Below, piece after piece: positions 7,737 through 16,234 of a stretch of DNA of 39,057 bases; positions within the stretch are counted from its first letter, which is position 1, and each line of letters begins with the position of its first letter. Under the pieces are notes generated by a model. It had not been told where the DNA came from and did no database searches. It saw only the letters and a program-made list of their open reading frames with translations. Source of the DNA: Desulfobacterales bacterium (lineage in GTDB: Bacteria > Desulfobacterota > Desulfobacteria > Desulfobacterales > Desulfobacteraceae); the NCBI GenBank assembly GCA_022361395.1, contig JAKSAX010000457.1:1-39057 (forward strand), in the 5' to 3' direction. Made by a program: the position numbers and the translations under genes.

Positions 7737-9179
7737 CCAGAATTCCGGGACCAGAAGGATAATCACGGTATAGATTTCCAGTCTTCCGGCCAGCATACAC
7801 CAGGAGAGCAGCCACTTTCCGGCAGCCGGCAGGTGGGCGAAGTTTTCCGCAGGGCCTACACTGCCGAAGCCGGGGCCGATGTTGCCGATACATGAGGCTG
7901 TGGCGCCCACTGCTGTCAGCAGGTCCACCCCCATGGCCGCCAGCAGAATGGTGGCAATAACGAATACCAGGAGATAGAGGGCTAAAAATCCCATGATGGT
8001 CCGGAGCAGTTCTTCGGATACTATGGTGTTGTTTATTTTTACATGGCTGACGCTTCTGGGATGGATCAGTTTAAACAGTTCCCTGTAACAATACTTGCAG
8101 CAGACCAGAATCCTGGCACACTTCATGCCGCCGCCGGTGGAACCGGCCGAAGCCCCGATAAACATGCAGAAAAAGATAAGGGTCTGGGAGAGGCCCGGAT
8201 AGATTTCATAGTCTGCCGTGGCAAATCCGGTGGTGGTAATGATGGAGGCCACCTGGAAGCCGGCAAATCTGAAGGCCTGGGAAAAGGTGTCGTAGACCGG
8301 TCCCCAGGTATTAAGGCCGATGACCAGGGTGAGTACCAGTACCAGGCCCAGGAAAAAGCGGCATTCCGAATCTTTCCAGAATGCCATGGGTTTTCCCCTG
8401 AGCAGCTGATAGTGGAGGGAGAAATTGATGCCGGCCAGAATCATGAACAGGGTGAGGGTGTAGTCAAAATAGACGGAATCGTAATGGGCAATGGAGGCGT
8501 TCTTCGGGGAGAATCCGCCTGTGGGCAGGGTGGTCAGGGCATGGCAGACGGACTCAAACAGGGGCATGCCCCCAAAGTAAAGAAAAAAGACCAGGATAAG
8601 GGTCATGCCTGCATAAACCATCCATAGAATTTTAGCTGAATCGGAGAGCCTCGGGGTCAGCTTGTCAGGAACCGGGCTGGGCACTTCCGCCTTGTAGAGC
8701 TGAATACCGCCGACTCCCAGGAAGGGCAGGATCGCCAGGGAGAGAACAATGATCCCCATGCCCCCCAGCCACTGGATGAGGCTTCTCCAGAGCAGCACAC
8801 TTGGGGCGGCCCCCTCGATATTGGTCATGATGGATGAACCGGTGGTGGTAAAGCCTGAAACCGATTCAAAAAATGCATCGGTATAGGTGATGAAATCCGG
8901 TGCCAGATAAAAGGGCAGGGCGCCGAACAATCCGATGCCGAACCACCCTAAGGCCACCACAGCCATTCCTTCTTTCTGGTTGATATAAGTCTGGCCGTTT
9001 GCCTTTACAGAGGTCAGCACAAGGCCTGTGCCAGCAGCCATTGTAACGGCCATGGCAATGCCGTGGCCGGTTGCGGCACCATCGTTAAAATAGAGGCTGC
9101 AGATCAGGGGAACCGACATGGCAAGCCCCAGGACAAACAGCAGGATGCCAATGATTCTCAGGATAAAAGGCCGGCGCAT
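7728..9179 (-). CDS. trkH: Trk potassium uptake channel subunit TrkH
   Basis: A 483-residue membrane protein of the TrkH/KtrB superfamily, which conducts K+ across the cytoplasmic membrane under control of TrkA. All four pore-loop signatures are visible in order: SGFTTTGSS, TTLPTGGFSP, SIITTTGFATADY and ASCIGNIGPGFGSVGP. The length matches TrkH. The start overlaps the trkA stop by one base (TGATG), so the two form a translationally coupled pair. The 3' end lies inside a terminator stem shared with the convergent gene. Confidence 0.96.
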   Translation of the reverse strand: MRRPFILRIIGILLFVLGLAMSVPLICSLYFNDGAATGHGIAMAVTMAAGTGLVLTSVKANGQTYINQKEGMAVVALGWFGIGLFGALPFYLAPDFITYTDAFFESVSGFTTTGSSIMTNIEGAAPSVLLWRSLIQWLGGMGIIVLSLAILPFLGVGGIQLYKAEVPSPVPDKLTPRLSDSAKILWMVYAGMTLILVFFLYFGGMPLFESVCHALTTLPTGGFSPKNASIAHYDSVYFDYTLTLFMILAGINFSLHYQLLRGKPMAFWKDSECRFFLGLVLVLTLVIGLNTWGPVYDTFSQAFRFAGFQVASIITTTGFATADYEIYPGLSQTLIFFCMFIGASAGSTGGGMKCARILVCCKYCYRELFKLIHPRSVSHVKINNTIVSEELLRTIMGFLALYLLVFVIATILLAAMGVDLLTAVGATASCIGNIGPGFGSVGPAENFAHLPAAGKWLLSWCMLAGRLEIYTVIILLVPEFWKK

Positions 9180-10543
9180 CAGAAAAATCCCAGTTTCACG
9201 GTGAGCAGTTTTTCAAGTTTTTTCACTGCCCCCTGAACGGCAAAGAGAATGATCCGGTCACCCGGGGCCACCCGGCTGTCGCCGGCAGGGATGACAACCT
9301 GATCCTCGCTGATAATGCAGACCAGGATGGATCCTTTGGGAAAGGATAATTTTTTCAACGGTTTTTGGGTGATATCGGAGGTTTCAAGGGCAATGGCCTC
9401 CAAGAACTCCCCCCGTTCTCCAAAGATGGAAATATCGGATACCACATTGCCCTGCCGGATATCCTGAAGAATGGAAGAGACGGCAGATACCCTCGGGCTG
9501 ACGATTTTTTCAATGCCGATAGTGGATAGCAGGGGATAGTAGCTGGATTTTCCGATCCGGGTGATTGTATTGGCTACTCCCATACTTCTGGCCAGAAGTG
9601 AGACCAGGATATTGGTTTCATCGTCATCGGTCACGGAGACCACCGCATCCATCTGGCCTATATTTTCTTCCATGAACAGCTTTTGATCGGACCCGTCACC
9701 GTGCAGGACCACTGTTTTGTTCATCTTCCCGGACAGTTCATGGCACCGGTCAAGATCAGCCTCAACAATTTTTGCCTCGATTTTCAGTTTTTCCAGCGCC
9801 CTGGCCAGCTGGGCACCGATACGTCCGCCGCCTATGATCAATACTTTTCTGACAGGGCTGACCCTTACGCCGAGCAGGTTGAGCTTTTCCTCAAGGTTCC
9901 GGGTTTCACAAATAAAATAAACCAGGTCTCCGGCAAGGGTTTGGTCCTTGCCCCTGGGGACGATCACCTCGTTGTCCCTGATAATGGCGGCGATCAGCGG
10001 CCGTTTCAGGCCGAAGAATGTGTGAAATTCAGACAGTTCCATCCCGGCAATGGGGGAGTCCTCCTCAAGACGGATGCCCACATATTTGACCTTGCCATTT
10101 ACAAAATCTCCCGTGTCTCTGGCCTGGGGCACATCCATCAGCCTCTGGATGGTTTTCACCACCTCGGCTTCAGGATTAATAATAGTGTCAATACCGGGGT
10201 TCTCCTTTTTAAAATGGGAATGAAAGGGTAAGAATTCTTCATTCCGCAGGCGAACCAGTTTCCGGGTCAAAGGAGACAGCTGGTTGGCGATCAGGCAGGC
10301 CACGATATTGATCTCATCAGAATCTGTCACAGCCAGGAGAATATCCGTATCCCTGATACCTGCCTCAGTGAGAATGTCCGGGCTGCTGCCCGAGCCTGTA
10401 ATCACCTGAACATCCAGGTCTTCGGCAATTGCGCGGCAGGCACCTGCATCCTGGTCAATCACCACAACCGCCTTGCTTTCCAGGGTGAGCCGGCTGGCAA
10501 TATTATATCCGACTTCTCCTGCACCAATGATGATTATTTTCAA
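9179..10543 (-). CDS. trkA: Trk potassium uptake regulatory NAD-binding protein TrkA
   Basis: A 454-residue cytoplasmic regulator with two tandem RCK units. Each has a Rossmann NAD(H)-binding fold (GAGEVG at 7-12; IGGGRIGAQLA near 237) followed by an RCK_C domain. The DTDILLAVTDSDEINI and MDAVVSVTDDDETNI segments are typical. It binds TrkH and gates K+ flux in response to nucleotides. It is the first gene of trkA-trkH. Confidence 0.96.
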   Translation of the reverse strand: MKIIIIGAGEVGYNIASRLTLESKAVVVIDQDAGACRAIAEDLDVQVITGSGSSPDILTEAGIRDTDILLAVTDSDEINIVACLIANQLSPLTRKLVRLRNEEFLPFHSHFKKENPGIDTIINPEAEVVKTIQRLMDVPQARDTGDFVNGKVKYVGIRLEEDSPIAGMELSEFHTFFGLKRPLIAAIIRDNEVIVPRGKDQTLAGDLVYFICETRNLEEKLNLLGVRVSPVRKVLIIGGGRIGAQLARALEKLKIEAKIVEADLDRCHELSGKMNKTVVLHGDGSDQKLFMEENIGQMDAVVSVTDDDETNILVSLLARSMGVANTITRIGKSSYYPLLSTIGIEKIVSPRVSAVSSILQDIRQGNVVSDISIFGERGEFLEAIALETSDITQKPLKKLSFPKGSILVCIISEDQVVIPAGDSRVAPGDRIILFAVQGAVKKLEKLLTVKLGFF

Positions 10544-10663
10544 GAGTATCTCCTGTTTTGATTAGAAGAGGTGGGTTAAAACCATGAGTTTACTGGGCGC
10601 AGTTTTTACTAAATTCCGTTCAGGCTGTCAATATATCCGGATCAGCAACGGAAAACCTGCGAC

Positions 10664-10692
10664 TTGACAGGATTCTGCCGAAAAGATATTCT
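10664..10692 (+). promoter_or_regulatory. Candidate sigma-70-type promoter
   Basis: TTGACA (10664-10669) and TATTCT (10687-10692) are separated by 17 bp on the plus strand, pointing toward the gene at 11002 and mrpEFG. The leader would be about 300 nt and would contain dispersed element B. The rest of the 10544-11001 gap shows no gene. Confidence 0.4.
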
Positions 10693-10790
10693 GGCTTAAA
10701 GATCGTCTCTGCTGACCTGAGTTCATACCGTACCCCTTCCTCCGAATGATGTGCCTTTAGTTTTCCCCGTGGTACCGAAAAAATTTTCCA

Positions 10791-10896
10791 CTAAGGGGTT
10801 GCGTAAGAATTAGTTCACATTCTGTTTACAAAATACCCAGTGTTTTAATGGTTTTTATAAACAGACCAGGTGAAGTTCTTTTTGCGAGATCCCTAA
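10791..10896 (+). repeat. Structured dispersed element, copy B
   Basis: Same element as 6674-6780 in the same orientation. Ends CTAAGGGGTTGCGTAAGAA and TTTTTGCGAGATCCCTAA form imperfect terminal inverted repeats. The inner hairpin is the best preserved of the three (CTGTTTAC...TATAAACAG) around loop core CCCAGTGTTTTAATGG. It sits about 105 bp upstream of the coding start at 11002. Confidence 0.8.
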
Positions 10897-11001
10897 ATTG
10901 CGATGAAAAGAGTTATCCGGCTAAAGTCGATCTGTCCTTACGATGTTCTGATAATGGTAAAGCGACATTGTCTAACCCCTACGATGAGAGGAGAAACTAT
11001 C

Positions 11002-11661
11002 ATGGCGGTAAAACTGAATCACTATTGGTCAATCATTCCGGGGATGAATAAAGAGTATGAAAAATTTATGCTCAGAAAGTTCATTCCGGGTGTGAACGGA
11101 TTGGGTATGCATACCGTGGCTGTCTGGTCTGTACTGATCGGAGCCTACAGTGAAATCATATTTGAGAATGTCAGTTCCGATCTTGAGGTGATCGAAAAGG
11201 CATTGACCAATAAAAAGTACAGGGATTTAAAAATCGAACTTTCACATTATGTGAAAAATTATAAGACCAAGGTATTGGTGAATACCGGCAGGATCGGTTC
11301 CTACAGTATGGATATCCGTGAGGATACCATTAAATTCAACCAGATGTGGAATATTGGCGACGGCAAGAAAGAGGTATACGATGATTTTGTCAGAAACGAA
11401 TACTACCCTATCCTCAACGAACTGGGCATTTTAGTGGCCAGGGAGTGGGAAATTCTTATCGGTGACGGCCCCAACATCATCTGTGAAGGCCGGGTATCGG
11501 ATCTTGACCGTCTGATTAAGAACCTGCAGAGCCGCAAATTCCAGGATGCCAAACGAAAGTTAAAGGCAGTCACCGAGAAGTACAGGAGCCGGCTGCTGAC
11601 CTTTCATATCCACAAGATCAAAGGGTATAAGTCGGAAAGCTACCATATGGTGAATGACTAA
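11002..11661 (+). CDS. Protein with internal duplication, unknown function
   Basis: A 219-residue soluble protein made of two homologous halves. About residues 6-98 (NHYWSIIPGMNKEYEKFMLRKFIP...) and 112-210 (IKFNQMWNIGDGKKEVYDDFVRNEYYP...) share a helix with an aromatic FxxxxYYP/FIP element, a G-rich turn, an I(I)FE/ICEG strand and a basic helix. This pattern recalls dimeric alpha-beta barrel (ferredoxin-like) proteins, but I do not recognise a named family. The start at 11002 follows AGAGGAGA; the frame is open upstream to 10903, but that part is unlike protein and runs up to a repeat element. It lies 102 bp before mrpE on the same strand and may be co-transcribed with it. Confidence 0.75.
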   Translation: MAVKLNHYWSIIPGMNKEYEKFMLRKFIPGVNGLGMHTVAVWSVLIGAYSEIIFENVSSDLEVIEKALTNKKYRDLKIELSHYVKNYKTKVLVNTGRIGSYSMDIREDTIKFNQMWNIGDGKKEVYDDFVRNEYYPILNELGILVAREWEILIGDGPNIICEGRVSDLDRLIKNLQSRKFQDAKRKLKAVTEKYRSRLLTFHIHKIKGYKSESYHMVND

Positions 11662-11763
11662 ACGCCACCTTTCCGGGTTGCATTAAAATCCTATTGTCAG
11701 AAGTAAGCTGAAAGGGTGGGCCCGAAACAGGTACTATACCGGAGAAAACAGGGCAGGTCTTCA

Positions 11764-12276
11764 ATGAAATCCGACAGGACCGGAAAAAAACAGGGTGTAA
11801 TCCATTTTTGTGTGACCTTTTTGCTGACATTTTTCTTCTGGGTGCTTTTTTCCGGCAGGTTTGACGGTTTTCACCTGGGCCTGGGCGTTGTCTCCTGCCT
11901 TATGGTTTCAGGCCTGACACGCCGGCTTGTGTTTTACGGCGACGCGTCCGGAGGCCTGTTCATAGCTGCCAGGTTTTTAAGATACCTTCCCTGGCTGGTT
12001 TACCAGATACTCCTGGCTAACCTTCATCTTCTTTACCTGACCTTTCATCCGAGGATGATGGATAAGATCAATCCCCGGATTATCCGGTTTGACACCTCTC
12101 TTAAAAGCGACCTGTCCAGGACCACCTTTGCCAATTCCATTACCCTGACACCGGGAACCATTACGGTATATGCAGGGGTTATGGGCGGCTTTGCCGTCCA
12201 CTGCATTGACGAGCATTCAGGCCGGGCATTACCCGGAGCCATGGAAAAGCGGATCTCAGAGGTGTTTCGTGAATGA
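11764..12276 (+). CDS. mrpE: Na+/H+ antiporter subunit MrpE
   Basis: A 170-residue MnhE/MrpE subunit with two N-terminal helices (about 12-50) and a helix near 66-92. The family signature NSITLTPGTITV is followed by a short cytoplasmic domain ending in an HCIDE segment. ATG at 11764 is preferred; a GTG at 11716 would add 16 atypical residues. It overlaps mrpF by 8 bp. mrpEFG supplies exactly the subunits missing from the minus-strand antiporter operon 5.5 kb away. Confidence 0.92.
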   Translation: MKSDRTGKKQGVIHFCVTFLLTFFFWVLFSGRFDGFHLGLGVVSCLMVSGLTRRLVFYGDASGGLFIAARFLRYLPWLVYQILLANLHLLYLTFHPRMMDKINPRIIRFDTSLKSDLSRTTFANSITLTPGTITVYAGVMGGFAVHCIDEHSGRALPGAMEKRISEVFRE

Positions 12277-12553
12277 CCTTTTTTTATACTCCGGTATTTA
12301 TCTTGCCGCATTGATGCTGCTGCCGGCCTGGCGGGCCCTTGCAGGGCCCACGGTCCTGGACCGCCTGGTAGGGGTTAACGCCATCGGCAGCAAAACCATT
12401 GTCATGCTTGTCCTCATCGGCCTGCTTTACGGGCGGGTGGATATGTTTGTGGATATTGCCCTGGCCTATGCCATGCTCAACTTCATAGCCGTGCTGGCCG
12501 CATCCAGGTATTTCCAGAAACAGAAGGGGCTGTATGATGATGTTGAGAAATAA
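12269..12553 (+). CDS. mrpF: Na+/H+ antiporter subunit MrpF
   Basis: A 94-residue MnhF/MrpF subunit with three predicted helices. AGPTVLDRLVGVNAIGSKT is the family hallmark, followed by DMFVDIALAYAMLNFIAVLAASRYF. The start is GTG at 12269 with AGAGGTG just upstream, and it overlaps the mrpE stop. It is small, as expected for this subunit. Confidence 0.93.
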   Translation: MNDLFLYSGIYLAALMLLPAWRALAGPTVLDRLVGVNAIGSKTIVMLVLIGLLYGRVDMFVDIALAYAMLNFIAVLAASRYFQKQKGLYDDVEK

Positions 12554-12589
12554 GAGGTTTTCCAATAAGGGCGTAACTGCGGGGGGAGA

Positions 12590-12928
12590 ATGTCTCTTCT
12601 GATTTCATTTTTAATGATAGCCGGGCTGGTCTTCTTTACCGGAGGGGCTATCGGAATTGTCAGGTATCCGGATTTTTACTCAAGGCTTCATCCGGCCGGT
12701 AAACTGGACACAGGCGGCCTGGTTATTATCTTATCTGCCGCCGCCCTTTATACTGTCCAGCCGCTTACGCTTGCGGCAATCATGACATCGATAAAGATTC
12801 TGCTCATCCTTATCTTTGTTTTTGCCACCAGTCCGACAGCCATCCATGCCATAGTGGATGCCGGTGTAAGAGCCGGACTCAAGCCCTGGAAGAAAGAAAG
12901 GGCAGCCAGGGGAAAACAGGGGAGCTGA
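12590..12928 (+). CDS. mrpG: Na+/H+ antiporter subunit MrpG
   Basis: A 112-residue MnhG/MrpG subunit with three helices (about 3-24, 43-58 and 61-80). GIVRYPDFYSRLHPAGKLDTGG and the TSPTAIHAIVDAG segment are diagnostic. A GGGGGGAGA ribosome-binding site precedes ATG. It is the last gene of mrpEFG and is followed by a bidirectional terminator. Confidence 0.94.
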   Translation: MSLLISFLMIAGLVFFTGGAIGIVRYPDFYSRLHPAGKLDTGGLVIILSAAALYTVQPLTLAAIMTSIKILLILIFVFATSPTAIHAIVDAGVRAGLKPWKKERAARGKQGS

Positions 12929-12951
12929 CCGGAACCTGCCAGATAAAGGGT

Positions 12952-12990
12952 AAAAAAAAAGGCCTGCACCACAATCGGTGCAGGCCTTTT
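12952..12990. terminator. Bidirectional terminator between mrpG and CBS gene
   Basis: A 12-bp stem (AAGGCCTGCACC at 12959-12970 with its complement at 12977-12988) has a 6-base loop. It is flanked by nine A on the left (a T-run on the minus strand) and TTTT on the right. It serves the convergent mrpG and CBS-domain genes. Confidence 0.93.
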
Positions 12991-13011
12991 ATATGGTTAG
13001 ACTGTTATGCT

Positions 13012-13566
13012 TTAGTTAACCAGTTCACTGACCTGGTCAAATAAATCGGCAAGTCTCAGGATGCCCACAACCACATCCCCGTCAAGAACGAGAAGGGATT
13101 GGTGGCAGCCCAGAATAACCTGGTGCACAGCTTCTGCAACCGGTGCGTCCTGGGGCACGTACTCCCCTTCCGAGGGGGTGTACATTACATCCTTAACAGT
13201 CAGTCTGGATGCGTTTTTAACCAGTTCTTCCATGGATTCGTCCCAGAGTTCCAGCTTGTCCACGAGGGAGGTGAGAAACTCCATGTTGAATCCGAACCTG
13301 GACAAACCGATGCTGTTGGTGTCCCTGGCATGCTCAAACTGGCGGTACTTAGGTTCAAGCGCTTTAAGGATATCACGGAATCCCAGCTTGCCTACGATGT
13401 TCTGATTCTTGTCAAATGCAAGAACAGCACGGTGCTTGTGGTGGTACTTTGTGTCGGACTGGGCCGCCTTCAAAGCTTTGATCGCATCGACCAGAGACGC
13501 ATCCTCTGATACGGTGGCATAGTCAGACAGCGGAATCATCAATTCATTGACTTTTTTAGCTTTCAT
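13012..13566 (-). CDS. CBS-domain pair protein
   Basis: A 184-residue cytoplasmic protein with two CBS motifs (about 6-68 and 124-180), separated by a 50-residue linker longer than usual. CBS pairs bind adenine nucleotides and often regulate transporters. It starts 22 bp after the DASS transporter stop, has an AAGGAG ribosome-binding site, and is the last gene of its operon, so regulation of that transporter is likely but inferred. The second motif ends in VVVGILRLADLFDQV, typical of CBS. Confidence 0.9.
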   Translation of the reverse strand: MKAKKVNELMIPLSDYATVSEDASLVDAIKALKAAQSDTKYHHKHRAVLAFDKNQNIVGKLGFRDILKALEPKYRQFEHARDTNSIGLSRFGFNMEFLTSLVDKLELWDESMEELVKNASRLTVKDVMYTPSEGEYVPQDAPVAEAVHQVILGCHQSLLVLDGDVVVGILRLADLFDQVSELVN

Positions 13567-13588
13567 CGTATTCCACTCCTTAGTTTTC

Positions 13589-15058
13589 CTATTGAGTCAA
13601 AATAGGCATTCCCATGACGGGCCAGATGATAAGAACGGCAATACCTGTTACTATCATAAGAATAACAGAGGCCGGGATTCCATACAAGAAAAACTCTCCG
13701 GTGGTGAATTGCTTGGAATCATATGCAATGGCATTGGGGGCCGCACCCACCAGCAGGAGGAAGGGCATACCGGCGACCACCAGGGCGGCATACAGAATAA
13801 CATCCGGTGCCACGCCAAGGTAAGGTGCGATAACCAGGGCCACGGGCAGGGAAATCGCTATGGCTGCCACGTTCATGATAAAGTTGGTCATCATCATGAT
13901 AAAAAAGGAAATACTCATTACAAAGATGAACCAGTGTGAATCCTGGAACATGGTCAGCCAGTTGATGGCCAGCCACTCTGCAGCACCTGTTTCCCATAGG
14001 CAGAACCCGATACTCATGGCACCGCCGAACAGCAGCATGATATTCCAGGGTACCGCTTCCAGGTCCTTGATATCAAGGAGGCGGAAGATGAAAAATGAAA
14101 TAGTGGATACCAGGATGATGGCGTTTTTGTCCAGGACATCCAGGGCCGGAATAAACTGCTTGACGGACATGATAAAGATGCAGGAGAAAATGATCACGGC
14201 GGCAAGGATTTCATCTTTGGTGATTTTCCCCATGGCACCGCTGAGTTTTTTTGCCTTTTCCCTCAGGCCCGGTATGGTTTTCTGTTCCGGTTTGAAGAAC
14301 ACCATGAAAAAGCCCCAGAGGATAAAGGTCATGGCCCATCCGATGGGGAACATATACCAGGTCAGTTCGAAGAAGGTAACGTTTCTGCCGACGATGTCGG
14401 TGAAAAAACCAAGGGCAACCGCACCGCGGGCCGCACCCAGCAGGGTGACGATAGAACCGGCACCGGCCACAAAGGCCATACCCATGAACAGGCCCTTGCC
14501 GAATTTGGTGGGCTTGTCATCTTCCGTATACATGGCGTAAATGGTCATGAGCAGGGGAAACATGGTTGCGGCAACCGCTGTATGGGCCATGATATGGGTC
14601 AGGGCCGAGGTAACCACAAAGCATCCCAGATATATCATACTGGTTTTTTCTCCGACAATGGCCAGCATTTTATAGGCCAGGCGCTTGGTCAGGCCTGTCT
14701 TGGTAAACACCATGCCGATGACAAGGGAGGCAAAGATAAAAAGAACCGAGGGGGTCATGAAATCGGTAAAGGCTTTTTTCGCGGGCCGGATCATGAATAA
14801 AACCTGTAATACACCGATTGTCAGACTGGTTACACCGATGGGAACGACCTCAAACACCCACCAGGTACCGGCCAGCAAAAATACGGCCAGGGCGCCTTGT
14901 GCTTCAGAGCTTAAAACAAAGCGTTTACCTGTGGGATCCACTGCATCCGGGAAGGGCGGGGCATAGTTTACAATTGCAAACAGAGCTATGCCTGTTAAAA
15001 TAAACAGGATCCGTTTCCAGTCCACTTGTGTTGCTGAGGTTGTACTTTCAGTTGTCAT
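13589..15058 (-). CDS. DASS-family (SLC13-type) anion:Na+ symporter
   Basis: A 489-residue polytopic membrane protein of the divalent anion:Na+ symporter family. Members carry dicarboxylates, citrate, phosphate or sulfate; in a sulfate reducer sulfate is a reasonable guess but not shown. WWVFEVVPIGVTSL near 66-79, VPWNIMLLFGGAMSIG near 336-351 and VGAAPNAIAY near 437-446 match the family. The two SNT ion-site signatures are altered, to AHT (158-160) and MNV (395-397). Start ATG has GGAG upstream. It is followed closely by a CBS-domain gene and preceded by a pseudo-cytidylate-kinase gene. Confidence 0.92.
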   Translation of the reverse strand: MTTESTTSATQVDWKRILFILTGIALFAIVNYAPPFPDAVDPTGKRFVLSSEAQGALAVFLLAGTWWVFEVVPIGVTSLTIGVLQVLFMIRPAKKAFTDFMTPSVLFIFASLVIGMVFTKTGLTKRLAYKMLAIVGEKTSMIYLGCFVVTSALTHIMAHTAVAATMFPLLMTIYAMYTEDDKPTKFGKGLFMGMAFVAGAGSIVTLLGAARGAVALGFFTDIVGRNVTFFELTWYMFPIGWAMTFILWGFFMVFFKPEQKTIPGLREKAKKLSGAMGKITKDEILAAVIIFSCIFIMSVKQFIPALDVLDKNAIILVSTISFFIFRLLDIKDLEAVPWNIMLLFGGAMSIGFCLWETGAAEWLAINWLTMFQDSHWFIFVMSISFFIMMMTNFIMNVAAIAISLPVALVIAPYLGVAPDVILYAALVVAGMPFLLLVGAAPNAIAYDSKQFTTGEFFLYGIPASVILMIVTGIAVLIIWPVMGMPILTQ

Positions 15059-15150
15059 TGTAGTTTACACTCCTTTTCAGTACAATTTCTATTCAGTTAA
15101 ATCATGTTGTTATTTGTTGAAGCCCTTTTCCATTTCCGGCAAAAAGACCT

Positions 15151-16065
15151 CTATTGTTCTTTTTTCCTATTGTCTCCCCGGTTCCTGGAGAACCGCCCGA
15201 AATCAAGGCTCCGGACAAGGTTTCCCTGGTAATAATTGGGTCCTATTTTGGTTTTGACGGACCTGACGCCGGATATTGCTGATACTGTTTCAATTATTTC
15301 CTGCTGGATCTGTACCAGATTCATTACCTTCCTGTCCAGGGTCACCGTAACATTCCCCATGGTTGAATGGACCAGAAAACCGCTTCCGATGGACGCCAGT
15401 GCAAGTGCTGCATCCGCATCTATCCTGAAGTCAAAGAGTTCCTGCGCTCTGGGGGGGGGCGGGGCAAAGGGTGCATCCTCCAGTAAGCGGCGGACCTGCC
15501 CGGCCCATTCGTCTGCCTGTAACACATCCATCCGGGAATCGGGCTGATCGTCGGAGGGAATAACCAGATCGCAGGGTGGAGGGTCACAGGATGACAGGTG
15601 GGGCAGTGATTTTATCCACCGGGCAGCGTCCCGGTCTGCTTTTTCAATGGCTGACAAAGCAGTGTTTTCGGAATACCTGCCTGTTTCCACAGCCCGCCGG
15701 ATGCGGACGGCCCTGGAGGCAGAGACCTGTATCCGGAATACATGGGTTACTGAGGCTGGTATCAGGTGGGAGATGATCCCGACCAGTATGCAATTATCTG
15801 CGATGAGCAGGTTGGAGAGGGTTTTCTTCAGCCCGGACAGACATTTTTCCCTGTCATGGGTAAAGTTGTTAAAGGGGATGGATTTTCCCCGGGTGACCTT
15901 GGAGAGGAGATCTTTTTTTAACCCATGCTCCCTGTGCGTCATCCCGAGAATATCATGGTCGGAGTATACAGAACATCCCAGCGTCTTTTTCAGCGCTTCA
16001 ATCATCAGCCCGGAGGCTGCATACTCATCGGTTATGATGGCAATTGCCGGCACGTCACCCGCCAT
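15151..16065 (-). CDS. Cytidylate-kinase-like / BON-like protein
   Basis: A 304-residue soluble protein. Residues 7-170 have the layout of cytidylate-kinase-like proteins (AIAIITDEY at the N-terminal strand, SDHDIL near 35-40, FRIQVSASRAVRIRRAV near 110-125, DRDAARWIK, CDLVIPSD near 165-172). The glycine-rich P-loop is missing, so kinase activity is doubtful. Residues 212-275 resemble a BON domain (GNVTVTLDRKV...ISGVRSVKTKI). It is paralogous to the first two domains of the protein at 20814-22040. The start is uncertain because no ribosome-binding site is visible. It sits directly upstream of the DASS transporter and may regulate it. Confidence 0.75.
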   Translation of the reverse strand: MAGDVPAIAIITDEYAASGLMIEALKKTLGCSVYSDHDILGMTHREHGLKKDLLSKVTRGKSIPFNNFTHDREKCLSGLKKTLSNLLIADNCILVGIISHLIPASVTHVFRIQVSASRAVRIRRAVETGRYSENTALSAIEKADRDAARWIKSLPHLSSCDPPPCDLVIPSDDQPDSRMDVLQADEWAGQVRRLLEDAPFAPPPPRAQELFDFRIDADAALALASIGSGFLVHSTMGNVTVTLDRKVMNLVQIQQEIIETVSAISGVRSVKTKIGPNYYQGNLVRSLDFGRFSRNRGDNRKKEQ

Positions 16066-16174
16066 GTTTCATGTTAAATCAATTAAATAGTCTGGGGGAT
16101 TACAGGCAAAGAGCATGCCAGATAAGAAATTGCTTTAATTTCAGCGGGAAGGTAAAGACCGGGATTGGGGTTGG

Positions 16175-16222
16175 AACGATTTGAAACGTTTTGAATCAAA
16201 CGATTTGAAACATTTTGATACG
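16175..16222. repeat. Two tandem 24-bp direct repeats
   Basis: Two adjacent units (16175-16198 and 16199-16222) each begin AACGATTTGAAAC and match at about 20 of 24 positions. They lie between the NifX-like gene and the cytidylate-kinase-like gene, about 110 bp upstream of the latter, a suitable place for an operator. Confidence 0.8.
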
Positions 16223-16234
16223 AAGCGGGTGTGG

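Noticed and set aside
10903-11001. Upstream extension of the duplicated-domain gene
   Set aside because: The 33 extra residues are not like the duplicated domains, and a strong AGAGGAGA site precedes the Met at 11002.
13614-14966. Plus-strand frames opposite the DASS gene (for example 13860-14540)
   Set aside because: Met- and Ser-rich shadow of a hydrophobic minus-strand gene; no ribosome-binding site or operon context.
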